DNA of 64,000 nucleotides from Diabrotica undecimpunctata (GCF_040954645.1 NC_092808.1:115918049-115982048); one strand, 5' to 3'; positions 33,665-44,611 are shown, counted from the first letter of the stretch. Translations and numbers: made by a program. The notes: generated by a model from the sequence alone, not told the origin.

Positions 33665-34836
33665 TTAATGTCCAATTAAATGTTCAAATTGTTTTCCATC
33701 GTTGTCTACACAAAGATGTAATCTTTCACACGTAGACATAACAGCTGCTTCAATCTCAGCTGTTGATATACTATTTATTGTGTTAATAATGCGCTGTTCA
33801 TGTCGACTTGCATGATTGGTCGAATTCGGTACACTAAGTCCTTCAATATTCCCCACAGATAAAAGTCCAGACATGTTAATTTTGGAGATCTAGCTGGCCA
33901 TGAAAATATACTTCTCCTTCCAATCCATTTATTTGGATAACTTGAATACAAATAATCTCGAACTCGTCTGAAAAAGTGCGCAGGACACCTGCCATGTTGT
34001 AATATCATATATCTTCTTGTCTGTAAAGAAATATCTTCCAATAAAACAGGCAACTGATTTTCAAGAAAATTTAAATATGTTTCGCCATCTAAAGTTCTAT
34101 CTACGATCTTTCCATTAACTATACCACACCACCAGCACTATTAAATGTAGCCTCGTCCGTCCACAAATCCTTTGACATGATATGCGGTTGTTCTTCTAGC
34201 AGACCTAACATCCAATTGCAGTAATCCAGCCTTGCATCAAAATCTCTCTCATGTAAAGCTTGGTAGAGAACTACATGATAAGGATGCAGTCTAAAAAACA
34301 AAACAACAAATATTGGGGAAAAAGTAATCACTATATTTACTAAAACTCAAAAAATCTTGAAAAATTCACAATTGTTTTACAAGATAAATCGTGCATAATA
34401 AGTAGTCTAAAGAAACGAACAAAAGGATAAAACCGCCGCGTTGCCGTTTTTATCGGAATATTAAAATAACAGTTGAATCTAAAGTTTAAAGGGAATTCCA
34501 AGTTTCTGACCTAAACGTTCACTTTATAATATGAAAAACCAACCTGTGATGTTTTAAAATACTTAAAATAGTAGTTTTGGATATGTTTAATTCTAAATTC
34601 TGTAGAGATTTGCTGACTACTTATATGTGGATTCTGTTGAATTAAAGCAAGAACATTGATTGAATTATCTTCGGTCTTACCCCTACTACATCGTTTACAA
34701 CAAGGACGATGAAAACTACCAGTTTCTTTTAATCTTCTTGCCTTTCTTTAAAATACTTCTTTGCCATAATGTTACCTGTCAGACATTCGAAATAAACTCC
34801 AATCATATCACACAATTCTGCATTTGATATACTCAT
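33665..34836 (-). pseudogene. Mariner-like (IS630/Tc1 superfamily) transposase, near full length
   Basis: The start ATG at 34836 gives MSISNAELCDMIGVYFECL, an N-terminal helical domain, then KKYFKERQ and a CCKRCSRGKTEDNSI stretch. Later come LHPYHVVLYQALHERDFDAR, LWTDEATFNSAGG (first Asp), a frame break, LQHGRCPAHFFRRVRDYL (expected DGAPPH; the second catalytic Asp reads as His), IFSWPARSPKLTCLDFYLWG (third acid in LDFYLWG), another break, and the terminal GKQFEHLIGH. Length and order match the family. Lesions and a changed catalytic residue indicate an inactive copy. Confidence 0.85.
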
Positions 34837-35244
34837 CACGAATTATTAGTACTGATAATTAATTACTAATATTACCAATATTAATATCTATTGAAAAAAG
34901 TGCAATCGTTAATTCGAATTATAACACTTCTTAACTATGTTTTGACTGCTGTCAATAAATAAACAATATGAACTACCCGTCAAATTCATTGTCGTAGCCT
35001 AATTTCGAAAAATTTTTTAATCATATGACATAACAATGGTCAAAATAGGTATCAACATTAAGATTCTTCTGCGATAAAAAAATTGAAAGTACCTATTGAC
35101 TATTATTTTTTAATTTAATTTATAATACAGGGTGAGTCAATACTATACTTATGTTTATGCGTTTTTATTTATATCTCGAGTTCGACAAAAGCTATTAACA
35201 TGCGGTTTGCGCCATTTTGTTACGAATTTAATTCAGTTCCTACT

Positions 35245-35257
35245 AAACTAAATGCAA
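35245..35257. repeat. Direct repeat bordering the FAD-synthase-like insertion (left)
   Basis: AAACTAAATGCAA, repeated exactly at 36073-36085; inside the right terminal repeat it should occur once, so it behaves as a target site duplication. Confidence 0.75.
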
Positions 35258-35261
35258 CTTT

Positions 35262-35560
35262 AGACACAATTCCTTCAAGGTTGGATCCAGAATTAACTCT
35301 TCATTGAAAGCTTTTGCTACGGCTAGACAAAAGTTGTAACTTCAAAAGTAATATCATCATGTGTAGGTCCAATTCCACCTGTAGTGATGACATAATCGAA
35401 AGAATTGGAAAACTCCTTGACTTCCCTGGAAACATCTTCTACAACATCACCTTTTTAACATGTACTCCCGCTTTGTAAATTTCCTTTGACAGGTACCTGG
35501 AGTTGGTGTCTTCTGTTTGTCCTTTAAGTATCTCATCTCCAATGACTAATGGTCCTAAAA
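35262..35560 (-). pseudogene. FLAD1: FAD synthase-like fragment (left inverted arm)
   Basis: The reverse complement matches the right arm from DEILKGQ to the lysine-rich end near FYKT. It keeps VIGDEILKG (Gly where the right arm has Ile), the residue expected in the family. Upstream of this exon the minus strand reads gacttttag before GACCATTAG, resembling a splice acceptor. The same internal lesions occur in both arms. Confidence 0.8.
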
Positions 35561-35638
35561 GTCATAATATACATTTAAAACCTTTAAAATTCTAGTTATG
35601 CATTCACATCACATTTACATATATTTTTTTGTTTTAAA

Positions 35639-36072
35639 ATGGTACTTAGTAGATGGAGGACAACACATAAAATTCTCTTAAGACATATTTGCAAAACAAG
35701 ACGAAAGCAAACAACTGCAGGAATTTTAGTCATTATAGATGAGATACTTAAAGGACAAACAGAAGACACCAACTCCAGGTACCTGTCAAAGGAAATTTAC
35801 AAAGCGGGAGTACATGTTAAAAAGGTGATGTTGTAGAAGATGTTTCCAGGGAAGTCAAGGAGTTTTCCAATTCTTTCGATTATGTCATCACTACAGGTGG
35901 AATTGGACCTACACATGATGATATTACTTTTGAAGTTACAACTTTTGTCTAGCCGTAGCAAAAGCTTTCAATGAAGAGTTAATTCTGGATCCAACCTTGA
36001 AGGAATTGTGTCTAAAGTTTTATAAAACTAATGATGTAAATATTCCTGGAATGAAAATGGCATATATTCCCC
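35639..36072 (+). pseudogene. FLAD1: FAD synthase-like fragment, MoCF-biosynthesis-type domain (right arm)
   Basis: ATG at 35639 starts a basic, mitochondrial-leader-like stretch, then [32 protein letters not shown], a small lesion, [33 protein letters not shown] and, after a second lesion, AVAKAFNEELILDP and IPGMKMAYIP. This is the N-terminal molybdopterin-binding-like domain of eukaryotic FAD synthase, with the GGIGPTHDD signature. Only this domain is present; the FMN adenylyltransferase part is absent. At the second lesion GAAG and CCGTAGC are separated by ttacaacttttgtctag, which looks like the 3' end of an intron. It is a dead fragment, not a functional gene. Confidence 0.85.
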
Positions 36073-36085
36073 AAACTAAATGCAA
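36073..36085. repeat. Direct repeat bordering the FAD-synthase-like insertion (right)
   Basis: AAACTAAATGCAA, partner of 35245-35257. Confidence 0.75.
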
Positions 36086-36466
36086 TTATTTTATAGTAGA
36101 TTTAAATTAATTCATCCACACTCTTTTTAATGACACTAATTTTGTTAAAATTGGTCGATCCAAACCAAAGTTATAGGTATGTATCCACAAATACTTTCCC
36201 ACAAATACTTTCCCACTCTCCCCCATCCTTCATTTGAATAAAAAAAAAATAATTGAACAACTTTGTGCAGAATTTATTCCTCTTTCTAGTTTATTTATTT
36301 AACACTTTTTATAATTGGTCATATTTTCCAAAAAACTGTTTTTTAAAGTTTTTTTCATAGGTTACGCCCCCTGGCGGTTAACCCAGAAACTTGAAAGTTA
36401 TTTCCAGCGATTTCTCTTGGCCAGTTTTACTAAGGAATTTTTTCTTCTAAAGTTATAACATGAATC

Positions 36467-37305
36467 ATTATCATTAACTAGCCTCTAACGTCCACTGCTG
36501 AACATAGGCCTCTCGCATGCTTCTCCACTTAGTCTGATTTTGCGCCATCTGAATCCAATTTGTAGTGACTCTTTTTATGCCATCTATCTATCTCGTTGGG
36601 GGTCGACCTCTATTTCTGTTAGCTTGTATTCGGGGTCTCCATTCCAAAATTATTTTTGTCCATTGGTCATCAACCGATCTTGCTACATGACCTGCACAGT
36701 TCCACTTTAGTGTTGTTATCCTTTTAATAACGTCTGCTACTTCTGATCTTTTGCGTATAGTAGCATTGGGTATTCTATCACCTAGAGAAATCTTTAACAT
36801 TATTCTCTCCATTGCACTTTCCGCAACTTGTAGTTTACTCACTGTTGTTCTTGTGAGTGTTAGGGTTACTGCGCCGTAGGTCATCACTGGCAAAATACAC
36901 TGATTAATTACTTTTGTTTTCAGACACATTGGAATCTTAGACCTTCATCCTTTAAATATCCTTCATCTTTCCAAATGCACCCCAAGCAAGGTATATTCTT
37001 CTTTTCAGCTCGATTGTTTGGTTGTTTCGACTTATTCTGATCTCATGGCCCAAGTATTTATAGGAGTCAACTGGTTCAATATCTTTGTCCTCTACTGAGA
37101 TGTTTTTGTTGTGTACTAAATTTGTCATAAATTGTGTTTTTGAGAAACTTATTTTAAGACCAACTCTTTTTGTGGCAGTATGGAGTTCTTGGAGCATTAT
37201 CTGTGCCTGATCAAAGCTGTCTGCAATAAGAACGATATCATCTGCAAATTTAAGGTTATTAAAAATGTTTTCATCTACATTGATACCCTTTTCGTTCCAA
37301 TCTAT
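36467..37305 (-). pseudogene. RTE-like LINE 3' fragment inserted in the right terminal repeat
   Basis: The minus strand reads FADDIVLIADSFDQAQIML (catalytic box near 37230), TKRVGLKISFSKTQF, VDSYKYLGHEIRI, a frame break near 36940, VINQCILPVMTYGAVTLTLT, ALKWNCAGHVARS-like sequence (here TTLKWNCAGHVARS) and RGRPPTR, then a C-terminal tail near 36500. The 3' end is a short TGA/AATG-type run at 36467-36480. It interrupts the repeat between AACATGAAT and ATATAGCC. Confidence 0.8.
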
Positions 37306-37347
37306 TAGATATATAGCCTAGAGATCGGCTTATTGGACCACCCGGTA

Positions 37348-38300
37348 CTATCTTAAATACATTATTGACCTAATTTGCTCATTTTTCATAGCCAGGTAAA
37401 TAAAAGAGAGTTCGTTTAAACTAAAAATTACCTTTTTTCTTGACATTTATTTCAGCAGATATACAAAATTTTTTTGTGTACTACTTATGCTATACTACTT
37501 ATGACTAACTCAATTATCCGAGCTATATTTGCCGTTGAGTTTAGCTTAAAAACTTGTGGCATAAACTCTTAGTATTGTAACTTCATGTTTGCCACCAATG
37601 ATTCAGCTATTTTATCTTCTTTATTTCTTATGACTCATTTATGTATTTGCTCAATTGCAGCGTCAATATAATTTATATTCTTCCACGTCAGTCTTTAGTG
37701 TGCTTAGTAAGTCTTTAAATATTGTGTCAAATGCTGTGTTGACAGTTAACTTATGTTAATGGTTAAGTCCTGCTTTGATGTAATAGAATAATTATGCCTT
37801 TGGAAATCATTGCATTGTTTAACTAAATATTTAACATTCCTACGTAATCCATTTCAAAGATAATATTTCTTTACATTATTGTTCTGAAGCTATTTTTTTG
37901 TGGCATTTAAAAGAAATTACTATTTTAATGGAAATAAGGTCACAATTGAAGGCTAAAATAAGTTTGTTGACGTTTTAATCTCCGCTTCGGAAATCGTTCT
38001 CAAAATACAAACATTAATATATTAAACAGAATTTGTTTCTGCTTCTTCTTAGGCTCCAACTACTCCTGGTTTGGGTGCTCTCTTTCTAAGTCTAGCATTG
38101 CCCAAAGAAATGATTTCTTATCGAAATTAAAATTGAGAATCTGCTGCTGCTTCTAATTCTCCGAATCTTATGTCCTCTCAAGAACGACATAGGCAGCCTA
38201 GCCGTAAATAATTTTCATTTAAAGAAACTTGCAATTTTTAGCTTTGTAGATCTCTGCTTGTACTGCTTTGCTGGTACCATAAAACCTAACAAACTATTAT
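37348..38300. other. No recognisable gene
   Basis: Nothing supported on either strand. Confidence 0.5.
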
Positions 38301-39039
38301 TTCACTAATGACTTTCTATCACCGGCAAAAAACAACAATATTTATTTTTCTTTATTTCATTTTTCATTTGACGAAGCAACCAAGAACACCTTTCTCTTTC
38401 AAATCTCGTACTGAACTTCTTGACTTCTTTTCCCCTGTACCCCTTCCTCAAAATCTCTTCCTTGACTATTTACAACACTCCAAGAAAAGACATATCTTGG
38501 CTCTTCCTTCCTTTAGCCAATCCTATTTTTCTGTCACTTCATTTTATCCTATTATATAAACAAAATATCTACCGGTGGCTTGTTGACAGAAAATCTACTT
38601 TATTCTAGACCATTTGAAATAACCAAAATCGAAATCTATTATTTCGCCTGCCTAGAAAACAATTTACTCAACTTTCTTATTCTAAAAAATGTATGTTCTT
38701 ACTAATACTCTAATATTTTCCACTCCTCTATAGTTACAAACCGCTTACAAATAAATTTTAATATTAGGAAAATCCCGAAACCATCCATTACCTTATTCCG
38801 AAACCTTATAGCTCCATTCGTCACTTCAAATCTATTTAGGATAATCAGGTCATTACGTTACTTTAATTGCTATGACGCACTTTGCACTCGCGTACAATAT
38901 ACTGTTATTATTATTATTATTATTTATGTGTTACACTTGAAATTTCCGCGCTAGCTATATGTGCTTTCTGTGGTTTTCCGGGTTTGACTTCGCGTTAAAT
39001 AATTTTGGTTTTGATGAAAACCATTATTTTGATGACGTT
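38301..39039 (+). other. C-rich, frame-broken stretch upstream of a Penelope element
   Basis: Base composition (Phe/Ser/Pro-rich frames such as 38308-38559) resembles the adjacent Penelope coding region more than the AT-rich background. It may be decayed 5' Penelope sequence, but no motif was recognised. Confidence 0.35.
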
Positions 39040-39044
39040 TCGAA

Positions 39045-40275
39045 GTTGCCAGACAAGATGTCGCTACAATTCTCCGTACTTCCAAACCCCCACGGTCAAA
39101 TATCAGTCTTTCAGAAAGACGCGCTCTCAAAGAACTTTATAACAACCCTGCCATTATTATCCTTCCGGCCGACAAAGGTAATGCCACTGTCATTCTTAAT
39201 TCTTCTAATTATTTCGACAAAATGTTCGAAATTCTCAATTCTACAGAATACAAACGCGTCCCAAACAATAAAGATATACGGCCTTCCAAAAATCCATAAG
39301 CCCAATGTTCTCCTAAGACCCATCGTCAGTGCATACAACTGCACCGCTCAGAAATTGGCAAAACACCTCGCTTTATCCTTATCACCATTAGCCGAAAAAG
39401 ACATCCTTACAACCTTATCCTTACAACCTTTGTCAAAAACTCTTTTCATGTTATTGATTTTCTAAAAAACATTTCTATTTCACCCTCAGATATACTAGTT
39501 AGTTTTGACATTGTTTGTTTGTTCACCAACATCCCCATTGATGAAACCATTTCCATCTTGGACTCTAAACATCAAATCCCGCAAGACACACCATCTCTTA
39601 TAAAACACTGCATGTCTAATACATACTTTTCATTACAAAATCATTTCTATCGTCAAATTTAAGGTGCCTCAATGGGATCCCCCCTCTCTCCCGTAATAGC
39701 TGATATTTTCATGAAATATTTCAAAACAGCAGCCATGTCCTCATCAAATCTCAAACCCACCTGCTGGTTACGGTACATTGATGACACCTTTGTCATTTGG
39801 CCCCATGGTAAAGACACATTAGATCTTTTCCTCTCTCAAATGAATGGAATACATCCTAGTATTCAATTCACGATGGAAGTAGAGTCTGAATTATCTTTGC
39901 CATTCCTTGATGTTTTTATTCAGAAAAACTTACCTTACAGTTTTTCCTATGCTGTGTACTGGAAACCAACTCATACAAACCGCTATCTTAATGCCCAGTC
40001 ACATTATCACTGCGCTCAATTCAGTTGTCAATACTCTCATTTCTCGTTTCATAAGACTTAGCGACAACAATCATAGGTCATCCGAAATCAACTCAATAAG
40101 GCAAACACTCTTACAAAACGGCTACCAAAAAACTCAAATCAATAGGAGCATTCAAAAACATCTAAACCTCATTCCATCCAAAAAAGAAACCGTGCCACCT
40201 GATCAATTCAAAATCTATTTACCTTTTATTGAAGGTGTCACTGACAAGATCAGTAGACAGAAAAGACCAAATCCG
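39045..40275 (+). pseudogene. Penelope-type reverse transcriptase, second family
   Basis: In order: VATILRTSKPPRSNIS, KELYNNPAIIILPADKGNAT (conserved Penelope block), a deletion, GLPKIHKPNVLLRPIVSAYN, ISPSDILVSFDIVCLFTNIP (first catalytic Asp, near 39510), GASMGSPLSPVIADIFM (39662 on), WLRYIDDTFVIWPHG (catalytic box near 39772), LPFLDVFIQK, and then YWKPTHTNRYLN. The frame changes near 39300, 39440, 39660 (a stop before GAS) and 40000. All RT motifs are identifiable, so the element was nearly complete before it decayed. Confidence 0.85.
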
Positions 40276-40545
40276 TAATGGAGACCATGGTGTCTACGAG
40301 ATACCTTGTTTCAGTTGCCCACCTACATACATAGAACAGACCGACGAATCCATAACCGTATTTACGAACATTCTATATCAGTCACACATTCCGATACTAC
40401 TTCAGCCTTAGCCCAACATAATATTCAGACAGGACACAAAATAGATTTCGAAAAAGCAAAAACCATCGCCCCCATCCGCTCCTTAAAATCAAGAATCATT
40501 CGTGAACAACCACACAGGGTAAGACCGGTCGTCACTCGACACTAA
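40265..40545 (+). pseudogene. Penelope GIY-YIG endonuclease, second family
   Basis: NGDHGVYEIPCFSCPPTYI starts the domain (GVYEIPC is the GIY strand, CPPTYI the YIG strand). After a frame change TDRRIHNRIYEHSIS, SALAQHNIQTGHKIDFEKAK and SRIIREQ follow, the usual H/N/E order. The domain appears shortened between RT and GIY relative to normal elements. Confidence 0.8.
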
Positions 40546-40648
40546 GGAGTAGGCAGATTGAGACCTCAGTGCCGTTTGACGGTTCTTGTATTTATACAGA
40601 AGACGATACTGGTACGTCACGAGTCAGGGGAGTAGGCAAATTGAGACC
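40546..40648. repeat. Imperfect direct repeat downstream of Penelope
   Basis: GGAGTAGGCAGATTGAGACC at 40546-40565 recurs with one change at 40629-40648, an 83-bp spacing, inside the element 3' region. Confidence 0.85.
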
Positions 40649-40681
40649 CCGAACTAGAACGGAACCGTATCATTCTTGATA

Positions 40682-40771
<90 letters not shown>
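40682..40771. repeat. (TA)n tract (left of palindrome)
   Basis: About 45 TA units with one ACATA interruption. Confidence 0.97.
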
Positions 40772-40773
<2 letters not shown>

Positions 40774-40877
40774 TTAAGGTATATGACCGTTTAATTTAAT
40801 ATAAAAAAATGTGCACTCGTAAGTGAATGGGATGTTATCGGTCTGGAGATAAAAAAGACAAGAGTTGTGCTACTTTA

Positions 40878-40933
40878 TCTATTTATTGAAGATGTTTCGC
40901 CTATTGTTCAATAAGCATCATCAGTTCATCTAA
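40878..40933 (-). ncRNA. Hammerhead ribozyme motif, left arm (stem III altered)
   Basis: The mirror of the right-arm motif. One change turns GAAACGTC into GAAACATC, which breaks the self-complementary ACGT of stem III, so this copy should be weaker or inactive. Confidence 0.55.
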
Positions 40934-41794
40934 AAGAGTGTTATTAGCGATACATCTAATATGAAAAAACAATTAAGTAAATGATCTTACCTTTAAAAGA
41001 TCTGTAGCATTACAATGTTGTTATTGCAAAGAAACATCAAAAAATTAATATAATAAATATAACAGCAAAAAATATAGAAACACAGAACGCTGGAAGATTC
41101 CCAATTTAACTAATTTGTTTTAAATTTCACTTTTGAAAACATTGATTGATTAAATCTATCAAAAAATATAATTGTCAATTTTGAATTGTTATATAAACAA
41201 CGGCACGGCTAGGGTTCTTGACTGTTATGATCATATATCATGAAAATGAAGTATTTGAAAGCTCGACTGTCAGAAATGACAATCAGCTGGTGAGATTGAA
41301 GATTGAATTTACCATGCACTAATACTACAAAATTGATTCTTCCGTATTCTACTTTTAATTATTGTTTTCTTCTTCAACTTCTTTTATTATATCATAACAT
41401 TTATGTTGACATCTATAAAACTTTTCCTTCAATCTCACCAGCTGATTGTCATTTCTGACAGTCGAGCTTTCAAATACTTCATTTTCATGATATATGATCA
41501 TAACAGTCAAGAACCCTAGCCGTGCCGTTGTTTATATAACAATTCAAAATTGACAATTATATTTTTTGATAGATTTAATCAATCAATGTTTTCAAAAGTG
41601 AAATTTAAAACAAATTAGTTAAATTGGGAATCTTCCAGCGTTCTGTGTTTCTATATTTTTTGCTGTTATATTTATTATATTAATTTTTTGATGTTTCTTT
41701 GCAATAACAACATTGTAATGCTACAGATCTTTTAAAGGTAAGATCATTTACTTAATTGTTTTTTCATATTAGATGTATCGCTAATAACACTCTT

Positions 41795-41850
41795 TTAGAT
41801 GAACTGATGATGCTTATTGAACAATAGGCGAAACGTCTTCAATAAATAGA
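41795..41850 (+). ncRNA. Hammerhead ribozyme motif of Penelope type, right arm
   Basis: CTGATGA at 41804-41810; stem II of eight pairs between GCTTATTG (41812-41819) and CAATAGGC (41822-41829), one of them G-U; GAA at 41830-41832; self-complementary ACGT at 41833-41836; C at 41837 as the expected cleavage position; helix I from GATGAA / TTCAAT. One unpaired U (41811) follows CTGATGA. Penelope-like elements are known to encode hammerheads in their terminal repeats, including small forms with a minimal stem III that act as dimers; the ACGT fits that form. Confidence 0.7.
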
Positions 41851-41917
41851 TAAAGTAGCACAACTCTTGTCTTTTTTATCTCCAGACCGATAACATCCCA
41901 TTCACTTACGAGTGCAC

Positions 41918-41920
<3 letters not shown>

Positions 41921-41980
<60 letters not shown>
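41921..41980. repeat. (TA)n tract (right of palindrome)
   Basis: Thirty TA units directly beyond the Penelope terminus GTGCACAT. Confidence 0.97.
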
Positions 41981-41983
<3 letters not shown>

Positions 41984-42599
41984 TATGTATGCATATGTAT
42001 AATTAATACATATTATTATTAAATCCATCAATCAGCTTAAAATGGCAAATTTATGCCATTTTGTCCAACGTAGGCATGCCATTTTATCTGAATAGATCGT
42101 TTTTACATAACCCCATTTTTGCATAATCAACAAACGGTACAGATCTCTGTTAAAACATAATTTCTAGTAGAACATTTATTGTTGTGATACATACCTTTAA
42201 CATTTCAGAAAACGTCAAATCCACCGAACAATTAGCCCGTAATCAAGAAGTGAAGAAAAACGGTTCACTTAACTAATTATAAACACACTGTTAAAGCAGA
42301 ATCTATAACAACTGAAACACGCAATTTCATAAAGGTTGTCGATAGTACTACCATTTACCATCTACCGTTCTGAGGTAAAATGGAACTCCAGATTTGCGCG
42401 GTTCATTCAAAACCGGTAATGTGCCGTTTTACTCAAGTATGTCGTTTTAGGCCAGCCTTCTGTATCTGTAACTTAATATGTAACTCCATGCAGGCTTTCA
42501 TAAGGTTATCAGTAGATATGTTATGAAACTCATACAAAAAGTTGAATATTGAATAGCATTTAGATAATAAGGTAAATTTTTCATTTAGCAAAAAGATGA
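41981..42599. other. No recognisable gene; small hairpin at 42039-42062
   Basis: AAAATGGCA and TGCCATTTT pair at 42039-42062, and related AAAATGG/CCGTTTTA words recur to 42450. It may be the edge of the hAT remnant that follows. Confidence 0.4.
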
Positions 42600-43260
42600 C
42601 ATGTTTAGGAATTGTAAAATGGAAAGCAGTCTTGAACGGACTTTTTTCCTTGTTTCACTTCAGTTTCACTTTTAACGTTAGACTTTTCAAGCTCTTGGAG
42701 TAAATCCCATTTATATGGGGACGAAGAAAATAATATTAGACACCTTTTTTACCAAACTAAAAAAACCCGAAATTTCACCACCAAACCTGGTACATCAATA
42801 ATGATCAGATTTAATGTGTGAGCCGTACAAGGCACATATTATTGCCTTATGATTTATATTAAGCATCTTTTTTGAAAGCACTATATTTTTTCCTTTCATG
42901 TGCGATCAATTGTCATGGTCCTGACCCCGTATATATTTAACTTCGAGCTTCACACTAGGTAATAGCTTGTCTAAAAGAAAACTGCACAGGCCTATTCCAA
43001 CCTCTAAATAGAGCCTGTTTTTAGCCTCTAAAATATCTACCTTACCATCAGTAGTTTACACACACCTATTACAAACGTTATGTTGTCCTGTATAGAGTCG
43101 AATCTGGTGTAGAGTCATAGGGTAATATTTGGTTTTTTTGACAATGAGTGTTATCTCATTACGAATAGATTCGGCTAAAATATTGATTACCTCTTTTTAA
43201 ATATGCTGCCCCAAATAGTGTGTAATACGGGTTTTGTTATTTTCACATTATATACTGACA
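42600..43260 (-). pseudogene. hAT-type transposase remnant (ZMYM1/DUF4371-like)
   Basis: The minus strand from about 43210 reads INILAESIRNEITLIVKKTK and a YYPMTLHQIR block, then DGKVDILEAKNR, GLCSFLLDKLLPSVKLEVKY, IRGQDHDN with an adjacent SHMKGKN, MLNINHKAIICALYGSHIKS and SSPYKWDLLQELEKS. This follows the RNase-H-like core of hAT transposases (the IRGQ.YDN...MKG...C..H segment). The conserved Cys and His in the last block are partly replaced. Stops occur after DDN and elsewhere. The N-terminal zinc finger and C-terminal dimerisation region were not found. Confidence 0.65.
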
Positions 43261-44449
43261 TTATTAAGGTATTTATCTGAAATAACTGACATACACTGTT
43301 CATTTTTATATAATTGTAGATTAACCCCATATATTTTTTTAACTAAATTTAAAATAGTAATCGTACAACAGGCTTCCTGTATTAACTATTTATTATACAA
43401 TAATATAAGGCGACCCTGTTTAACAGATACATTAGACTTTAAATCCCGCTTCAGTACCAGGAAGGCGGACAGTTATATACATGAAATTTCTGGATAACAT
43501 GCCAATGTAGCTAATAAACAAGGCTAATATGGCATTAGGACTGCTTGAAGAGCACATAAAGGGAGTGTTGAACTCGACTACGACCAGTGTATGCGACAAT
43601 CTAATTCTATTTAATAAGGGAAAATGAGATAAATTAAAGGAAAATTATGAGTGGTCAATTTAACCTTGTTAATTTGAACACCGGTAAGACCGGAATTAAT
43701 AAAATATTTCACACAAGAGAGGACTGACTTCAAGAGTTGTATTCCTTGGTGGCACTATAAAACTGGAACACTAATATTTACAATAAATTATAAATAATTT
43801 TCAGAAATAGGTCTGAATAGTCCAGGGCAATAACCAAAAAAGTACCCTGTTTGTAACACTGAACCGGCCAGGTAAACGATAGTTGTTTGAATAGTATGGA
43901 AATCTATAAAAAAAAAAACGTACATATTTCCGGCAGTCAAAATTTTTCGGATTCAATTAGTTTTTAACAAATTAAAGTCAAAAAATGGTCAAGTTTTTTT
44001 GTCCATTACCAAAAAAAGAAGCAGGAGTTAGGAGTTTGGGTTTAGCAGCCAAAGCGAACACACCTGCAGACAACGACATCGACGAAAATAAATTCGCCTA
44101 TCGGACCTTTTCACGGTGTCGGAAGTCAAATAATAAATACAAGTGATTAAAGTAAAATATAGATAATAAGTGTTTATAAAAAAGAACTTTCGATTCGTCT
44201 ACATTGAAAAAAAAAACGTAATTTAATTAAAATAGTGAAAGTAGCATTGATAAATAAATTAGATTTCGGCAAAGTGACAAAAAGATAAGAAATATTTATT
44301 GGTTGGTTTTTAAGATCATTATCAATTAGCCAGATAATTAAGTAAACAGTACAACAGGAAATCGTAAGTAAGCAGAATTTTAGTTTTAATAGTAATAATA
44401 GTAGCTTTGATACAAACAATATGAACATATAGTCAGGGCCGGCTTCTGA
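43261..44449. other. No recognisable gene
   Basis: This may hold more decayed hAT sequence on the minus strand near 43261-43500; nothing clear beyond that. Confidence 0.4.
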
Positions 44450-44611
44450 GTTTTAGGAATAAAAGTGTTGGAGTATTGGACGCAGCCAGCGCGGGTGTGG
44501 GCGGAAATTTGAATTGAGTAGAGTTTTCGCACAACTGCACCCGTGACGCAGTGACTAATAACCCTATCACAGAAAATTACTATAAATAAATAAATAAATA
44601 AATAAAGAACA

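Larger units (their letters stand above)
35258..36072. mobile_element. Palindromic insertion carrying a host FAD synthase fragment
   Basis: An 815-bp insertion in the right terminal repeat, flanked by a 13-bp direct repeat. The arms 35262-35544 and 35731-36013 are inverted copies that look identical by eye, with an unpaired spacer of about 186 bp. Both arms encode the same piece of FAD synthase, so a host sequence was captured and duplicated in inverted orientation. Confidence 0.8.
32965..37345 (-). mobile_element. Mariner-like element with about 640-bp terminal inverted repeats, carrying two later insertions
   Basis: The ends read CCGGGTGGTCCAATAAGCCG (from 32965) and the complement ending CGGCTTATTGGACCACCCGG (to 37345), with TA outside both. 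The left repeat is continuous to about 33606. The right repeat is split into 35127-35257, 36073-36466 and 37306-37345 by a FAD-synthase-like insertion and by a LINE. A transposase lies between the repeats. The same superfamily as 23394-25651 (both begin C.GGGTGGTCC). Confidence 0.9.
39040..40545 (+). mobile_element. Penelope-like element, second family
   Basis: RT core and GIY-YIG endonuclease on the plus strand with several frameshifts. The protein is clearly different from the first family (for example YIDD versus YVDD, and CFSCPPTYI versus CDACYIG). It is followed by a duplicated 20-mer and a TA tract. Confidence 0.85.
40811..41917. repeat. Head-to-head palindrome of Penelope 3' ends
   Basis: Bases 40811-41301 pair with 41427-41917 (sums to 82728) with very few differences. 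The unpaired centre 41302-41426 is the continuation of the right copy. Both outer ends are the same GTGCACTCGTAAGTGAATG terminus as in the first palindrome, here facing outward towards flanking TA tracts. The sequence matches 1010-1607 at about subfamily-level divergence, with intact rather than decayed hammerhead motifs. Confidence 0.95.

Noticed and set aside
35639..36072. Functional FAD synthase gene
   Set aside because: Only one domain is present, with two frame lesions, inside a transposon and duplicated in inverted form.
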